Shown piece after piece: positions 1 to 11,900 of a stretch of 64,000 bases of DNA. How positions within the stretch are numbered: position 1 is the first letter of the stretch; the number at the start of each line of letters is the position of its first letter. The DNA comes from Leptasterias polaris. Lineage: Eukaryota; Echinodermata; Asteroidea; Forcipulatida; Asteriidae. A program made the translations under genes and the position numbers. The stretch lies in assembly GCA_037783415.1 (NCBI GenBank), contig JAZGTN010000002.1, forward strand, positions 4,216,001 to 4,280,000, given 5' to 3'. Under the pieces are notes generated by a model. The model had not been told where the DNA came from. It saw only the letters and a list, made by a program, of their open reading frames with translations, and ran no database searches.

Positions 1-355
1 GTTGGTTCTGTGAAGAGCTGTTTGGTTTGTCGCAACGCTTTGACTAGCTTGATGAAGCTGTCTTAAGGAGACTGCACTATCCGTGGTATATGCAGATTTT
101 GTCTTTGTTTTTTAATTTTGAAAAAGCAACATCTGTCAAAATTCAGTTAGAAAAATAATGTTTAAAAACAAGTTTTCAATTTTTTGTTAATTAAGTGAGC
201 AATATTTGGCAGTGTTATAATTAGCGTCTCTAGCTTGATTGCCCTGTCAACACGCATTGACGCATTGGAGACCTATAGCAGCAGCCGCAGCCGGAAAAAA
301 CCCCAATGAAAGTAAATTCTAAAGAAACAGTAAAATTATTGTCAGATCAACCTAC

Positions 356-3300
356 CTCCCCGACCATTTTGTTGATTTCTTTGTTGATTTCTTCGTCTGA
401 AGCTTTATTTTGGACCATCTCTTGGAGCTGCTTTGCATAACCTCTCACCTGAAGATAATTAACAAGTTGTATGGATTATTGATACTTTGAGAATAAAAAC
501 AAACGTCTACAGAACTTTTTTAAATGATGAATCAAATTCACAAGATTAACCCATATCTGACTAACTACAAAATTTCCCGTAGAACACACAAACACTGTTA
601 GCGCCTAACTACGGGAAAACCTGCAGATGAGCAAGAAGTCAGTGTCTTTCTTTATACTGTCATTACTAGTGGATTGAGTGGGGGAACATGGCAAAAGATA
701 TATCATATTAACCCTCCTATTGCCAACACAATTTGTTATTGAGTTGACTGACCATTCAAAACCATTTGGTCGAATGGTTTTGAGTGGTGAGCTAACTGTG
801 TATAGAGTAGACCCCCTGAATGGTTTCAAATGGTATGTCAGCTTATCTATAGCCCAGTATGGATACTTTCAAGTGGTGGAATGGTTTGCCCTTGGAGTGG
901 TGATTTTGAGTGCATTGTTTTGAATGGCAGGTCAGCTGAACTCAATTAGGGTTACAATGTTTTTGTAAACACAGTGCCAGTGTTTTCCTCTGGACTGATA
1001 AACACTGTGCAGTACATTCACCATTCAAAACCATTTAGCCTTGGGGGCATACCACAGTGCAGCGTATCCACCACTCAAAACCATTTGAATGGTTGTGAAT
1101 GGTGACACAGCTTATCATCAATACAGGTCAAATGGTACTGCCATGTGTGTACACAAACAATTGGGTTGTAAACGTTAGTGAATTTTGAATGGTTTTGAAT
1201 GGTGTATCAGTAGGAGGGTTAAAGAGAATGATGTACTTTTTCCAACTGTATAAAGTTTGCTGGGATATGTTCATTTGCAAGGCAGTAAATAATAAATGTT
1301 TATTGTTATGCACCAATAAGTATTATATAGCAGGGAACGATTTCATCCAGCAATTTTGCATAGCAAAATATTTTGACTGAACTTGTTTTGTGCATACTGA
1401 ATGTTAATATTGAGTAGCAACTCCTGATTTTTGAGTAATAATAATAATAATAATATAGAACATTTATAACGCGCACAAATCCGCAAAAAACGCTCATGGC
1501 GCAAACAGAGCAACATGGTCATAAAAACAAAAGCAACGTACACAAGTACATAATAGTAACAGGATGCAATCATGATTTACAAATGGAAAAACTGAAATAA
1601 GCATTTACACATGATCCCGACCATAAGTGCTTTGCATGAGATGTGTTTTTAACCTGTTTTTGAATGTCTCAAGTGATGGAGAAGTACGAATATTGTAGGG
1701 AATTGCGTTCCATAACCGGGGAGCTGCGACAGAGAAAGCTCTGTCGCCCCAGGACCTAGATGATTTAGGCACAACCAAGAGTAATTTAGCAGCTGATCGC
1801 AAACCAGACCGGGGTGGATTATATAATTCAAGTAGATCAGAGATGTATGGTGGTGCTTGATCATTGACAGCACGGTAAGTGAGAAGCAACAGCTTAAACT
1901 GGATCCTAAGATGAACGGGTAGCCAGTGTAACTCACAAAGGACAGGAGTTATGTGCATGGACAGTTTGGTGCACGTGACAAGACGAGCAGCCATGTTTTG
2001 TCTCAACTGAAGACGATGAACCTGTGATTTTGAAAGTCCGAAAAGAAGGGAATTTCCTATGTCTAGACGAGAAGTGACATAGGCGTGTACTAATTGTTCA
2101 GCAGATTGTGGAGTGAGATATTTACGAATTCTACCCAAGTTTCTGATCTGGTAAGAAGATGATTTTACAATTGAAGAGATATGTGAGTCCAGAGTCATGG
2201 TGTTATCCATGACGACACCAAGATTGCGCACAGATTGAACAGAAGCAATGGTTGAGTTCCCAATTGTAATATGTGAGGTAGTGATCTTATTGAGTTTCTG
2301 TTTAGAGCCAATGAGGATGAACTCAGTCTTGTTATCATTAAGTTTGAGTAGCAACTGATGCATTTTGTGTAGCAATTTGCTCTGCTATACGAGGGAAATC
2401 GTTCACTATATAGGTTTATCCAGGAACAGTGTTAACCCATACTCTTCCAACGATAAGTGTTCTGGGTTCTTTTATGTGCACCACCAATCCTAGTACACGG
2501 GACCTACGGCTTAATGTCCCATCCGAAGGACAAAGCATTTATGACAAGTAATTCAAACTGTGCTTCTTCCTTGCTTTACTGTATATATTTTGGTGTTTGA
2601 AGTGTATTTTATCGTTAATGTTTAGTATAATGCATGCATTATGGCTTTTACCCTTTCTATTCACTAAATGCTTGCCACAATTTGGGTATTTTTAGTAATG
2701 TTTATTTTACATTGTATGTAGCTGTTATATTGTTAGCACTTGATAATTTTTTATCGTATTTTAATCCAACCATTTTTTGGTATTGTGGCTGCAAATAAAA
2801 TAAAAAAATAATAAAATAATAAAGTAATTCTGAGTGTAGGAATATTTAGGTGACACCTTGCTTTTCAGAGTGAGATTCATCCGCCGTGACGCGCATGACG
2901 TGTGGGACTCCGCGAAGCACTTCTTTGGAATAACGCCGTACTTCTCAATGAGGTTGGTCAACATGTCCCACTGGCCGCCGTCGCACGTCGGATCGGACAG
3001 AAGAAAACTGACCAGCCTTCCCTCTACGGGCTCCCCACGACGGAACACCTCTACGAAGGTGTGGAGAAAGTAGTTCATCCTCTCGACCTACAGGGAAGAA
3101 TGGGAAGGAGATCGATCAGAGAACTTCAAAGGAAAGAGCCGATATCGATTTTTGTTTAAGGTATCTTTTCAGAATATCCAAAGATGTAGCATGAAATCTT
3201 CAAAACCTCTAATATTTAATACAAATCGTCATTTGATAATAATAGTCAATAGTCAGCTGCATTAAGTTTGCACTACAGCACCTTGTCAACCATTTAACCC

Positions 3301-6300
3301 TAACAATCCCTAACCCTACAAATTCAAACAGGGCAAAGTGTTTAATTTTGTTAGGTTAAGTACAGTGAAGTTAGGATTGGGTGTTTGATTCTGTGGGATT
3401 GTGTATCCTTGCTGACAAGTAATGGTGTTGGAATTTGATTGAGTGGGTATGGTGGATGTGTGAAATGTACATGTCTGGCATTGCTCTTTCCTCCATGGTC
3501 TAATGAGATAGTTGTTGGATTATGTTATGTTGGGTACTGTGTGATTTCACTGATCAAATTTTGCACATGCCAAGTGTACACACTCCAACAAAATCAAACA
3601 AAAAAGGCCTGTTGGAGTTTGTTAGGTTGTGTATCGTCCCCCTAAGATTGGGTACAGTTCCCATCTCATGGTAGTATAAGCTGTTGGAATGTGTTGGGTT
3701 AGGGATGGATTCTAGTAAAAACGCTTTGGGAGTTAGGGTTAAGGGTGCTACATACACATGATGCAAAATGGGTCTTATAATTTCAAACATAGTTTGGCAA
3801 ACTGTAGACAAAATAAAGAGCACTTTGAGACTCCTTATGGGTGTGATAAAGTGCTAAATTATAACTACGTATTGGGGGAATCAATTCACAGAAATTATGT
3901 TTTAGGGTGAAGTATTTGCCCATTGTCTTAATTGAACAATAATTGCACATTTTTTATAATTTCAGCAGTATTATTATTTTTTTTAAAGTGTATTATAAAT
4001 CCTTTCCTCCGTTCTTTCTATAGACCTTATGCATTGACGTCATCCAGCCGCCATCTTAGAGGTAAACTGATGATGAAACAATGCAAACGCGCTGATTTGT
4101 ACGCGCGGCGCACAGGACTGACCAATGAACATCTTCCTTTTGACCTCTAGGTGAGGGCACCCTACTCAAATGACGTCATATGCATAAGGTCTATTGAGGG
4201 AGTCAGGCACGGAGGAGAGGTCAGGTGATGAAATTCAGGACTGGAATTTCATCATTGAGAGGGCAAATCCATTTTCATTTTTGTAAAGGGCACTTCCATT
4301 GGAAAATCTGAAAGTCTATGGAAAATGTTTTGAAGGGGCACCAAGGCCAAGACCAGGGCAATATAGGCTATGGCCTCTGTTGCCTTCGTCTTATTTCAGG
4401 CCTGGAAATAATTACCTTATCCCAAAAGAAGAGGAAAGACTGACTGAACTCAAAGTCTTCGATGCTGAGTTTCTTCATGAATGGAACCCTCATGACATTG
4501 AGGCAAGCGAAAATCCAGCAACGGCCGCTATTCTTCTGATTGCTCATCGGCTTGCAATCCGCAATCTAACATCGGTGGAAAAGATACATTAGACTGTTTC
4601 AAATTTGTAACCAGCAGAATATCAACCTTCCGTCCCCCCCAAACCATTTCTGATTTGGAGGGAGTAAAGATCAACTGCCATACCCATGAGGGAAGATGTA
4701 CAGCCTGTGAAACAACTACCAATACCTACCACTCCACTAGCTGTAATTTATCGTAGCTCTAATTGATCATGTCCCTTAGACCTAAGAGCCACATGGACCA
4801 AATGTTAAAAAATTTCGAATTTGGTTGATGGTTTTTTCGGTTTTTTTTCCCAATATAGGGTGCATTTCAAATGTTAAAAAAAAAAATATTGGGGTTAAGC
4901 AAAGAAATATTTAGTAGAGTGAGCGAGACTTGAACCTGCGACCTCCGTTGCCGGTGCTAACCGAGCTATCCAAGCCCTAATGTTGGTGTTCTCGCTATTT
5001 TATCAATACCTTTGTTCGGGGGTGTCAGTCAGAAGCCATTCAACCTGTAACAGCTGTATAGCCGGGGATCACAACCAAGTCTACAATACAACCTGGGAAG
5101 CGGCAACAGAGGGATCACCTTAAGGGGATGCAACTTTTAATTTCAAATAGTAACAAACCACAAGAAAAAATTAAAAATTAATTGTAGCCTATGGTTCGGG
5201 AGGATCAAGGGTTGTGATTATCACAACTAGCACCCTACCAGCCTCCTAGTACACATCAGTAATTGCCAACTTTAACCCATAGTGAGGGGGTGCTCATCAT
5301 GGACTAAGGCATGCTTTATCAAGCTGTCGTCATCTCGATCATGTTCCCAATGTTAATTAATAATCATGAACCCTGATTCTTATTAGATCAAAGGGGAGCC
5401 AGACTAGTTGTACCTTGTATTTGAAAGCGTGCTGTGTTTCCTGCAGAATGGACGAGTCCACGCACACCTCAAGTGGATCAAACTTATATGCAACATTCTG
5501 AGCCAACTTATTCTTGGGGTCAGAGTTAAATTCTGCCTTGAATGCCTCCAGTTTGGCCGTTGTCAATTCTATCAACAGTAGAGAGAAGGAAATACGTTTG
5601 TGTTGTTATTGCAGAAATTCTTTTTCTATTTCTATGATGATTCTCATCAAAGCCTGTTTAGCATCTAGATGAGGCATAAACACATTGGATGCCACACACA
5701 CTGGGGCGACCCCCTTCTCTTTGTGATAAAGGTACTGGGTTCTTTTAAATGCATTACACAACACACAGGACCTATAGCTTTACTTCCCATCCAAAGGACG
5801 AAGCAATAACGGTTATAGCGTCTTCAGTGAACGATTTCATCCAGCAATTTTGCACAGCAAAATATTTAGACTGAACTTATTTTGTGCACACTGAATGCTT
5901 TTATTGAGTAGCAACTCCTGATTTTTGAGTAGCAACTCATGCATTTTGTGTAGTTGCGATAATCGTAACCCTCCTCCCGACGGGCTTGCCCGGAGGCCGT
6001 CGGGAGGAGGGTTACGATTATCGCAACTAGCATTTTGTGTAGCAATTTGCTCTGCTATACAAGGGAAATCGTTCACTGGTCTTGCTTAAGAACACAAGTG
6101 TCAAGACCAGGACTCGAACCCAAACTCTGATGATCAGAAACCCCAGAGTCTGAGTCCAGTCCTCTTAATTAACCGCACAGACACGAACACCAGAATTCAG
6201 ATTGTCTCAGTTAATGCACACACAAAAATACGATAGTGCACAAAATAAAAACACCAATGAAATATAAAAATTTTATTAATTTTTTTCTCACTAAAATCGC

Positions 6301-7262
6301 GTCAGTTTTTTTCCTTCAAAATACTTCTCAATGATGTTTTGAGTGTTATGGCGTTGAAAATCAAATGTGTGTTCTTAGAAAGTGTGTCATGATTTTTGAA
6401 ATTTGTAAAAATTTGGCAAATCTGGTGACTAGTCTGGCAAAAATGGTCGAAATTGCAAGCACGGATATTTTGTAAATAAGCTGTCTCGTTACGATTATTG
6501 CAACTAGTACAGTGACTGTTTTGGGGGACTTGTTGGACCATTATGAACTTCAGACTTTATTTCCCCTGAAAAAAATCCTAAGCAGCTGTGATTGAAAATC
6601 CCTGAAATTTAAAACGTTATAAAATGTTGGCTACTTGTGTATGCATCAGAGGGCGCTATAAAAATAATTAGATTTGCCAACTTCATTATAATAAATATTA
6701 TAAATTATAGGGCCTAGCATTTTTAAAGTAAAAACTTAACTTTGCCAGTATACCGGCAATATATCCAATTGAGTCATTATTAATATTATATTATAATCAT
6801 ATAAAATGTTTACACATATTCATGGAGGTTGGTAGAATTAAACCTCCATGGTCTATAGAATAAAGAATGAGAACCCATGGAATGGATGGTGGAGGAAGAT
6901 AGGAGGAAGATACAATCAGAGCCAAAACTCAAATAACCAGATATTCAATTCATAAAAAATGTAAATCTGATAGTCGGGATACAGTGATACTGATATAGTG
7001 ATATTAATGGGGCTAGCTAGAAAGGTTGATTTAAAAAAGTGTAATGCATTCAAAATTTGACAATATTAATTTAATAAATATTATTAAATAACGAAATAAA
7101 GTTAAAAAACCAACCTGCCAATGCCATATTTTTTGTCTTCGAAAGTCCTATATCCAGTATCTGACTCTGCGCATGCGACGACTGCTGTGTAGATGACTTT
7201 TTTGTTACAGATTTCAAGAAATACCTTGAGAAGGATAGATTTTGTACACGACTACCGATCAT
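356..7262 (-). CDS. BLMH: Bleomycin hydrolase, 5' five coding exons (gene continues off left edge)
   Basis: Cytosolic papain-fold (C1B) aminopeptidase; in known relatives a self-compartmentalising homohexamer that degrades peptides, bleomycin and homocysteine thiolactone. Coding exons, 5' to 3' on the minus strand: 7115-7262, 5414-5568, 4416-4565, 2857-3087, 356-448. All have GT/AG borders and phases join without a break (259 codons). Recognisable blocks: LAQNVAYKFDPLEVCVD in exon 2; NQKNSGRCWIFACLNVMR, holding the nucleophile Cys, in exon 3; DGGQWDMLTNLIEKYGVIPK and KKCFAES in exon 4. The catalytic His and Asn lie in exons outside the window. If translation starts at the inner ATG (7127), the nucleophile is Cys72, matching Cys73 of the human enzyme. 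The first in-frame ATG (7262) adds a 45-residue basic leader. The exon 1 donor is GTTGGT, a weak site. Intron 4 (449-2856) holds a piggyBac-like MITE and a MITE with a nested LINE. Confidence 0.93.
712..1218. mobile_element. piggyBac-like MITE (507 bp, TTAA TSD)
   Basis: Flanked on both sides by TTAA (708-711 and 1219-1222) with terminal CCCTCCTA / TAGGAGGG, the piggyBac hallmark. The interior is noncoding and is unusually full of a motif close to ACCATTCAAAACCATT, present many times in both orientations. It lies in BLMH intron 4. Superfamily assignment rests on the TTAA plus CCC...GGG termini. Confidence 0.75.
1331..2408. mobile_element. MITE copy 1, split by a nested LINE
   Basis: Same family as 5825-6078: termini CAGGGAACGATTTC ... 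GAAATCGTTCACTA, with a candidate 5-bp TSD TATAG at 1326-1330 and 2409-2413. The interior is interrupted at 1438-2342 by a LINE fragment, so the MITE is older than that LINE insertion. In BLMH intron 4. Confidence 0.7.
1438..2342 (-). mobile_element. 5'-truncated CR1/L2-group LINE fragment with RT C-terminus
   Basis: On the minus strand an open frame (about 2342 to 1605) encodes the C-terminal part of a non-LTR reverse transcriptase. Markers: LNDNKTEFILIGSK, RNLGVVMDNTMT, RIRKYLT, SLLFGLSK, HWLPVHLRIQFKLLLLTYRA, DRAFSVAAPRLWNAIP. A 3'UTR and an ATT-repeat tail follow. An 8-bp direct repeat TTTGAGTA (1430-1437, 2343-2350) flanks it as a TSD. No catalytic YADD is included, so it is an inactive relic. 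Confidence 0.85.
2417..2560 (-). mobile_element. tRNA-derived SINE fragment
   Basis: Matches the ACACGGGACCTACGGCTTAA / GTCCCATCCGAAGGAC part of the SINE family best seen at 13926-14290, in reverse orientation. The tRNA-like head is missing. BLMH intron 4. Confidence 0.55.
4020..4194. mobile_element. 175-bp MITE with ATAGACCTTATGCAT termini
   Basis: Inverted termini ATAGACCTTATGCAT...ATGCATAAGGTCTAT with internal TGACGTCA on both sides. A second copy in opposite orientation lies at 42266-42440 and shares the GCGCGGCGCACAGGACTG core. BLMH intron 3. Confidence 0.8.
4905..5160 (-). mobile_element. tRNA-derived SINE, second family
   Basis: On the minus strand the head reads like a tRNA (GGATAGCTCGGTTAGCACC A-box region and GGTTCAAGTCTC B box). 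It is followed by a body shared with 19088-19375, including TTTGTTCGGGGGTG, CAGTCAGAAGCCATTCAACC and ACCTTAAGGGGATGCAA. BLMH intron 2. Confidence 0.75.
5825..6078. mobile_element. MITE copy 2 with perfect 14-bp TIRs
   Basis: Perfect TIRs CAGTGAACGATTTC / GAAATCGTTCACTG, flanked by the 5-bp direct repeat GTCTT inside a SINE. It contains a nested foldback (5954-6029). Confidence 0.85.
5954..6029. mobile_element. Nested GC-rich foldback (perfect hairpin)
   Basis: Perfect 32-bp arms (5952-5983 and 5997-6028) around a 13-nt loop, starting TTGCGATAATCGTAACC. The host sequence GCATTTTGTGTAG is duplicated on both sides (5941-5953, 6030-6042), as expected after insertion. Related fragments occur near 5205-5235, 6484-6510 and 8407-8470. 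Confidence 0.75.
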
Positions 7263-8827
7263 GTGTATGGCCCTGATGACCTTGCTCAAATTAGCTGCCA
7301 CAGTGAACAGCTCTGAGCTGAGCTTAATTCGGTGAAAGAACGGCAAAAATGACTTGCATGACTTGTAATTGTGGTATGAATGTCAACGACACAGTGTTGA
7401 TTGATGATTAAGCAATCGTTCATCTACATTTACAGAGTGTGGTGTTTAAAACGTAAGCTGCTGGGCAAAATTTGCATGAAATAATAATTTTCTGATGAAT
7501 ATTCATTATCAATTAGCGCCAGTGGCACGTTGAAAATATAAGCCGCGCCTACTTCTATATGACGTTGTATAAATTATACCCTACAAGTTGTGATAATAGC
7601 CTGACAGTCATCAGTCGGTACACCGTTTTAAAATCTACCGCACAATTAAAAATTACTCGTTGAGTTACAGCCAGCTTTATAATGGGAAAGTCAGGGAACT
7701 TTCATAATTCTCAAACTTGTTCTCAACAGATTCAATCGGCCCAAGGAGTCTCCCCACCAATGTACGAAAGGGGTTCGAGCAAATAACTAGGACCATTTGA
7801 GAGCGAAGACAAACAGGTTTACTTACTGCTTATGTTCTGTGTGTGTGGAAAGAGTGCCGCGCAAATTTTAAAATAAAATTCATCTTGAATTTGGTCATGA
7901 TGTACTGTAACAACCCATAGGGGTAAGTATAAACCGTAAAGGTACAACTAGACATTAGAATGCCTGTGCCACTTCAAACTTATCATGATCATTCATAAAC
8001 ATTACATTTACAGTTCATAACTTTTTGAGTAGACATTATTATTATTATTATTAATCATGACATGATGAATGAATGATCGATCATTCATCATGATCATGAG
8101 ATGATGTCTGATGCACAGTCTGTATATTGTTACTGTAGTGTTGACTGTTGTTAATGTTAGTAATAATAGTAATACTGCGTAGCCCACCTTGTTGGGCTGT
8201 TATGGCTCTTTTTTAGTTGTAACATCGGTCTAATCTGGGTGGGTCTAGACTAGAGTAGTACTAGTATAGTCTTTTCCTTCCTCCATGCCATTACATTGCG
8301 TGTGGGTTGATACATTTTTTTTTAAGTTTACATTAAAAAGATGATTGTTTTGACATTTTATGGTTTAAACTTTAATGGTGGAAGTACCTTTTTTTTAATT
8401 AGTAGTTGGGATAATCGTAAACCCCTCCATCCTCCCGACAGTCACAGACCGAAGGGTTACGATACACATACAGCTCATGTACAAAATATCCGTATTTGCA
8501 ATTTGGACCATTTTTGCCAGACTTGTCACCAGATTTGCCTAATTTACCACTTTCAAAAATTATGACACACATTCTAAGATTTGATCTTCTGAATCCATTC
8601 ACAACACTCAAAACATCATTGAGAAAATATTTTGAAGAAAAAAAGACAAATGGTTGTACATCACATAGAGCAAGGAAATAGCTATGTTTGTTCTATGATG
8701 ATGAAAGCAGTTTGCAAAAGTTAATTTTATTTTCCTATGTTTAAAAAGTCACTGATACTAGATATATTTTTTGTATAATTTGAAATGTTTATTTATTTAT
8801 TTATGTTGTGGTTTTTTAACATTACAG
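7263..8827. promoter_or_regulatory. Divergent BLMH / moonraker intergenic region
   Basis: This is the space between the BLMH first ATG (minus) and the moonraker 5'UTR exon (plus), so it must hold both promoters. An NRF1-like CTGCGCATGCGAC lies just downstream in BLMH exon 1 (7167-7180). Near 8407-8470 there is a degenerate copy of the small GATAATCGTAACC foldback family. An ATT microsatellite lies at 8037-8053. I see no gene here. Confidence 0.45.
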
Positions 8828-8837
8828 GGTATAAAAG

Positions 8838-8927
8838 ATGACATCGTGGAAAGAACAGGATGGATATCATATTAGCAACTGTAAAATGAAGAATAATAAT
8901 CTGAAGACAGAGCTGTCAGGGCATTAA
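8838..8927 (+). promoter_or_regulatory. Upstream ORF in moonraker 5'UTR exon
   Basis: The 5'UTR exon appears to start at 8828, after a TTTTTTAACATTACAG acceptor, so at least one upstream noncoding exon is expected. It carries an ATG at 8838 opening a 29-codon frame that stops at 8925-8927, 37 bases before the main ATG. Whether it is translated cannot be seen here. Confidence 0.5.
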
Positions 8928-8964
8928 AAAAACAAAACTTTCACAACCATTTCATACTTCCACC

Positions 8965-11900
8965 ATGCTTCACCACCAGAACCAGCTGCAATTTAATCTT
9001 GACATGCCAAGCATGCCAGGCAACCTTGCAGCCCGCTACCACAATCCCGGACCCCTTGTCATCGAGAAACTGGGTGGCGGGGGAGCCAGGAAAAGTGGCA
9101 CTGAAAAACAGAATGAGCCTTCCGTAAAATTTACTTCCATCTCTGAAGATAGGCTGTCAATGGCTATTCGATTAGCAAAGCATGACCTAAAGCACATGCT
9201 CAGCAAGAAACAGACTCCGATAATAAACGAATCCCCACAGCAGATCAACCTGGAGAAAAAGAGTAAAACAAGGCGAAGCCCATCTGGAAGTCGTCGACAG
9301 CTAAAGAATACAAATGTGAGAGTTCAAGAACGATACAGAAATTCGAATGAATATCGGCGGACTGTCGAAACGCAGACCCCAACAAAAAGTAAAAAGAAAC
9401 ACGGCAGGGACGGCTCGTCACACTCGGCAAATACTTATGGCCTCGTCCTAAAAGCTAAGTTGGATCCACACGGTGATGATAAAAGAGGGCGGCAAATCAG
9501 AGAGAAGGCTTCTCCAGGGAAAGATGTTGTGTCGAGCCCTAACAGCCAACAAGCAACGGAAATCAGGAGATTACGTTTGGAGCTGAGAACGTATATTAAG
9601 AAAGTGGAAGAACTTTCTATCAAAGGTAGATTTGAACAGACTAAATGAACCATTTAGAAGTGTGGCTTGACAGAATGTGTGATTCACATCTTAATTCTAC
9701 AACAGAAATTATTTTACGTTCATTTCACAACACACGGGACCTATAGCTGGCTATATCCGGAGAACAAAGCAATAATGGTTAAGTGTCTTGCTTAAGGACT
9801 CAAACCCACACTCTGCTGATCAGAAACACTAGAGCTTGAGTTCAGTGTTCTTGACCACTCAGCCACGCCATGCCACTAAGGAACAAGGAACACATAAATG
9901 AAAAAAGGGGGAAATTGAGAAGTCCCTAAAATAAACTTATTATTTGCAATTTTCTTTGGATACTGAAATGATAAGCATGGCTCTACTTCATGTTCAAATT
10001 ATCTTTGTTCCTCAAACTTTCTTAGCATCACAGCAAAAGCCTGTCTCCAAGAAGGATGGGGAAGATGATGAGGATGACCCAAGGAGAGCAGCGAGGGTTG
10101 CTGAGCAAGCCAGCCGTTCAGCTCGACTCCTCTACTCACTTCAGCAACAGGTAACTGGTTCCCTTCACTGGATGTGTCTCTTTAGCTTATCTGTGTGTCT
10201 AATCAGATAACTCATCCGTAGACCAAGGATCGGGTGTGACTATGCCACCAATCACAAACATTCTCACAGTATTACTACCTTTTTTTTAAATTACACATCC
10301 AACAGCACAATTAGGGCCAATAACAGGATAAATAGGAACGAGAATAAATGTTCAGTTTTAGATGTGGGAGGAAAACTCCAATGGGAACACCCAAGCAATC
10401 GGGTAGGGACTGAAAACCCAATTCAATTGCAAGGCTCGAGCCTACAAAATTAAACAAGCAGTAATTTGGGCTCGTACCTCATGTATCCTTGTTTTACCTC
10501 GACACAAAATGAGGCTACAACTGGTTCAACCCTGAGTTGCCTTTCTCCCTAACCCACTTACATCTTTGGCACCCACTTTTCTTCTTCATGTATTCCCATT
10601 TAGAATTTGCAAGAATTTTTTCTAGATGTTTTACTAGATTCCAGCTCTGGATAGAAATAACAAAAAACATTCTTGAATGTAACCTCTTTATCCCTTGCTT
10701 TTTCTTGTGCTTTCTGCCTCTCTCTATCTTTTCATTTCTTTCCACTTGACTGCTTCTGTTTCACCAGTATACCTGTTTATATATGTTGCGCTATCATTTA
10801 GCCTTCGAGGAAGACTCTGCTGGGTCGAAATGTCGGGCATTTACTATTTTTTTGAATGAAATTTTACTAAAATTTTATTATTTTTTTTTTTTTTTTTTTT
10901 TTTTTTCTTCAATAGGTTAGAGAAATTCAAGAGGAACTGGATAAACTTGGACCCGGGAAAGTCCGACACACGAAAAAGGTACAGTAAGAAAGAAAGAAAC
11001 TAAGCTGGAAAGGATCTTGAAAGCTGAAATTGACGTCAAGTTGAAGAATTGTCACTTGCAGGGTTCTCTCCCAGAACTAATTGCATGCCGATACGCCAAC
11101 ATTTTGGCTGATACGCAACAAAACAATATCGAGAAAAAAACATATAGAATGCTCCAGATTGCACAGTAGAGCTTTTAAAATCAAGATAAACACCAAGTAG
11201 AAAACATTCCGAAGACCTTGTTTCAATTCAGCATGCTTTGGCCAAACATCCAAACATTTGGGTCCAGAATGCCCCACAGTTTTGAAAAATCCTGGGAGAA
11301 CCCTGACTTGCATTTATCTAAATCTTAGAATTCTCAACAATTTGCTCAAACCAAACCTACCACACTTTTCTTGAAGGCTGTGCTCACTAATCTTATCAGC
11401 ACCCCAAAGTTTTGGGTGTTGAGTTACTATTTATGCAAAAAGATATATAATGGCCTGCATTTTTTCCCTAGCAGAGTCTTTCCTGAAGGCTAATTCTGTA
11501 CAGTTTACCGTAAGATTTCTATGAATAGGAAAGTTCTCAGGCAAAATGAATACAAATGGAGTTGAAAGTCAGTGCAGTTCCCTGTGAAATTTGAAACTGG
11601 GATGATGAACTTCACAGGGTCCTTTTTCGTTTGACTCTCACAATTTTACAGAGCCGAGCACTGAACCGTCTGGCAGCTGCCCACCGTGGAGCAGTCCGGG
11701 CCCTGCAGTCCTTCCTTCATCATCTCCCCTCTGAGATTGACACCAGTAGGGGTCTCCCTCCCCATTACCAAGAGTTGGCCCTCCTCATTCGTCAGCTCTC
11801 GCTGTGCTGTTCACAGCTGGACGTGGAAGAGACAGGTGTTCCTGAAGGGGTGCTCAATATTTTGGAACAGGCCCAGGTTAGATTTTGGTGGTATCAGAAT

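Larger units (their letters stand above)
5695..6180 (-). mobile_element. tRNA-derived SINE interrupted by a MITE
   Basis: The SINE family of 13926-14290 in reverse orientation, split into 5695-5824 and 6079-6180 by the MITE at 5825-6078. BLMH intron 1. Confidence 0.7.

Noticed and set aside
3294..3319. Interstitial telomere at 3294-3319
   Set aside because: Only two imperfect CCCTAA-like units; too short and degenerate to call.
4299..4592. 97-codon plus-strand open frame
   Set aside because: It is the antisense shadow of BLMH exon 3 and shows no protein similarity.
3088..5413. Apparent absence of the BLMH catalytic-Cys exon
   Set aside because: It is present at 4416-4565 on the minus strand, encoding SGRCWIF in phase; a longer plus-strand open frame over the same bases had hidden it.
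7263..7346. Extension of BLMH upstream of 7262
   Set aside because: The frame is open but contains no ATG; only a TTG begins it, so a normal eukaryotic start is not possible there unless an upstream exon joins in.
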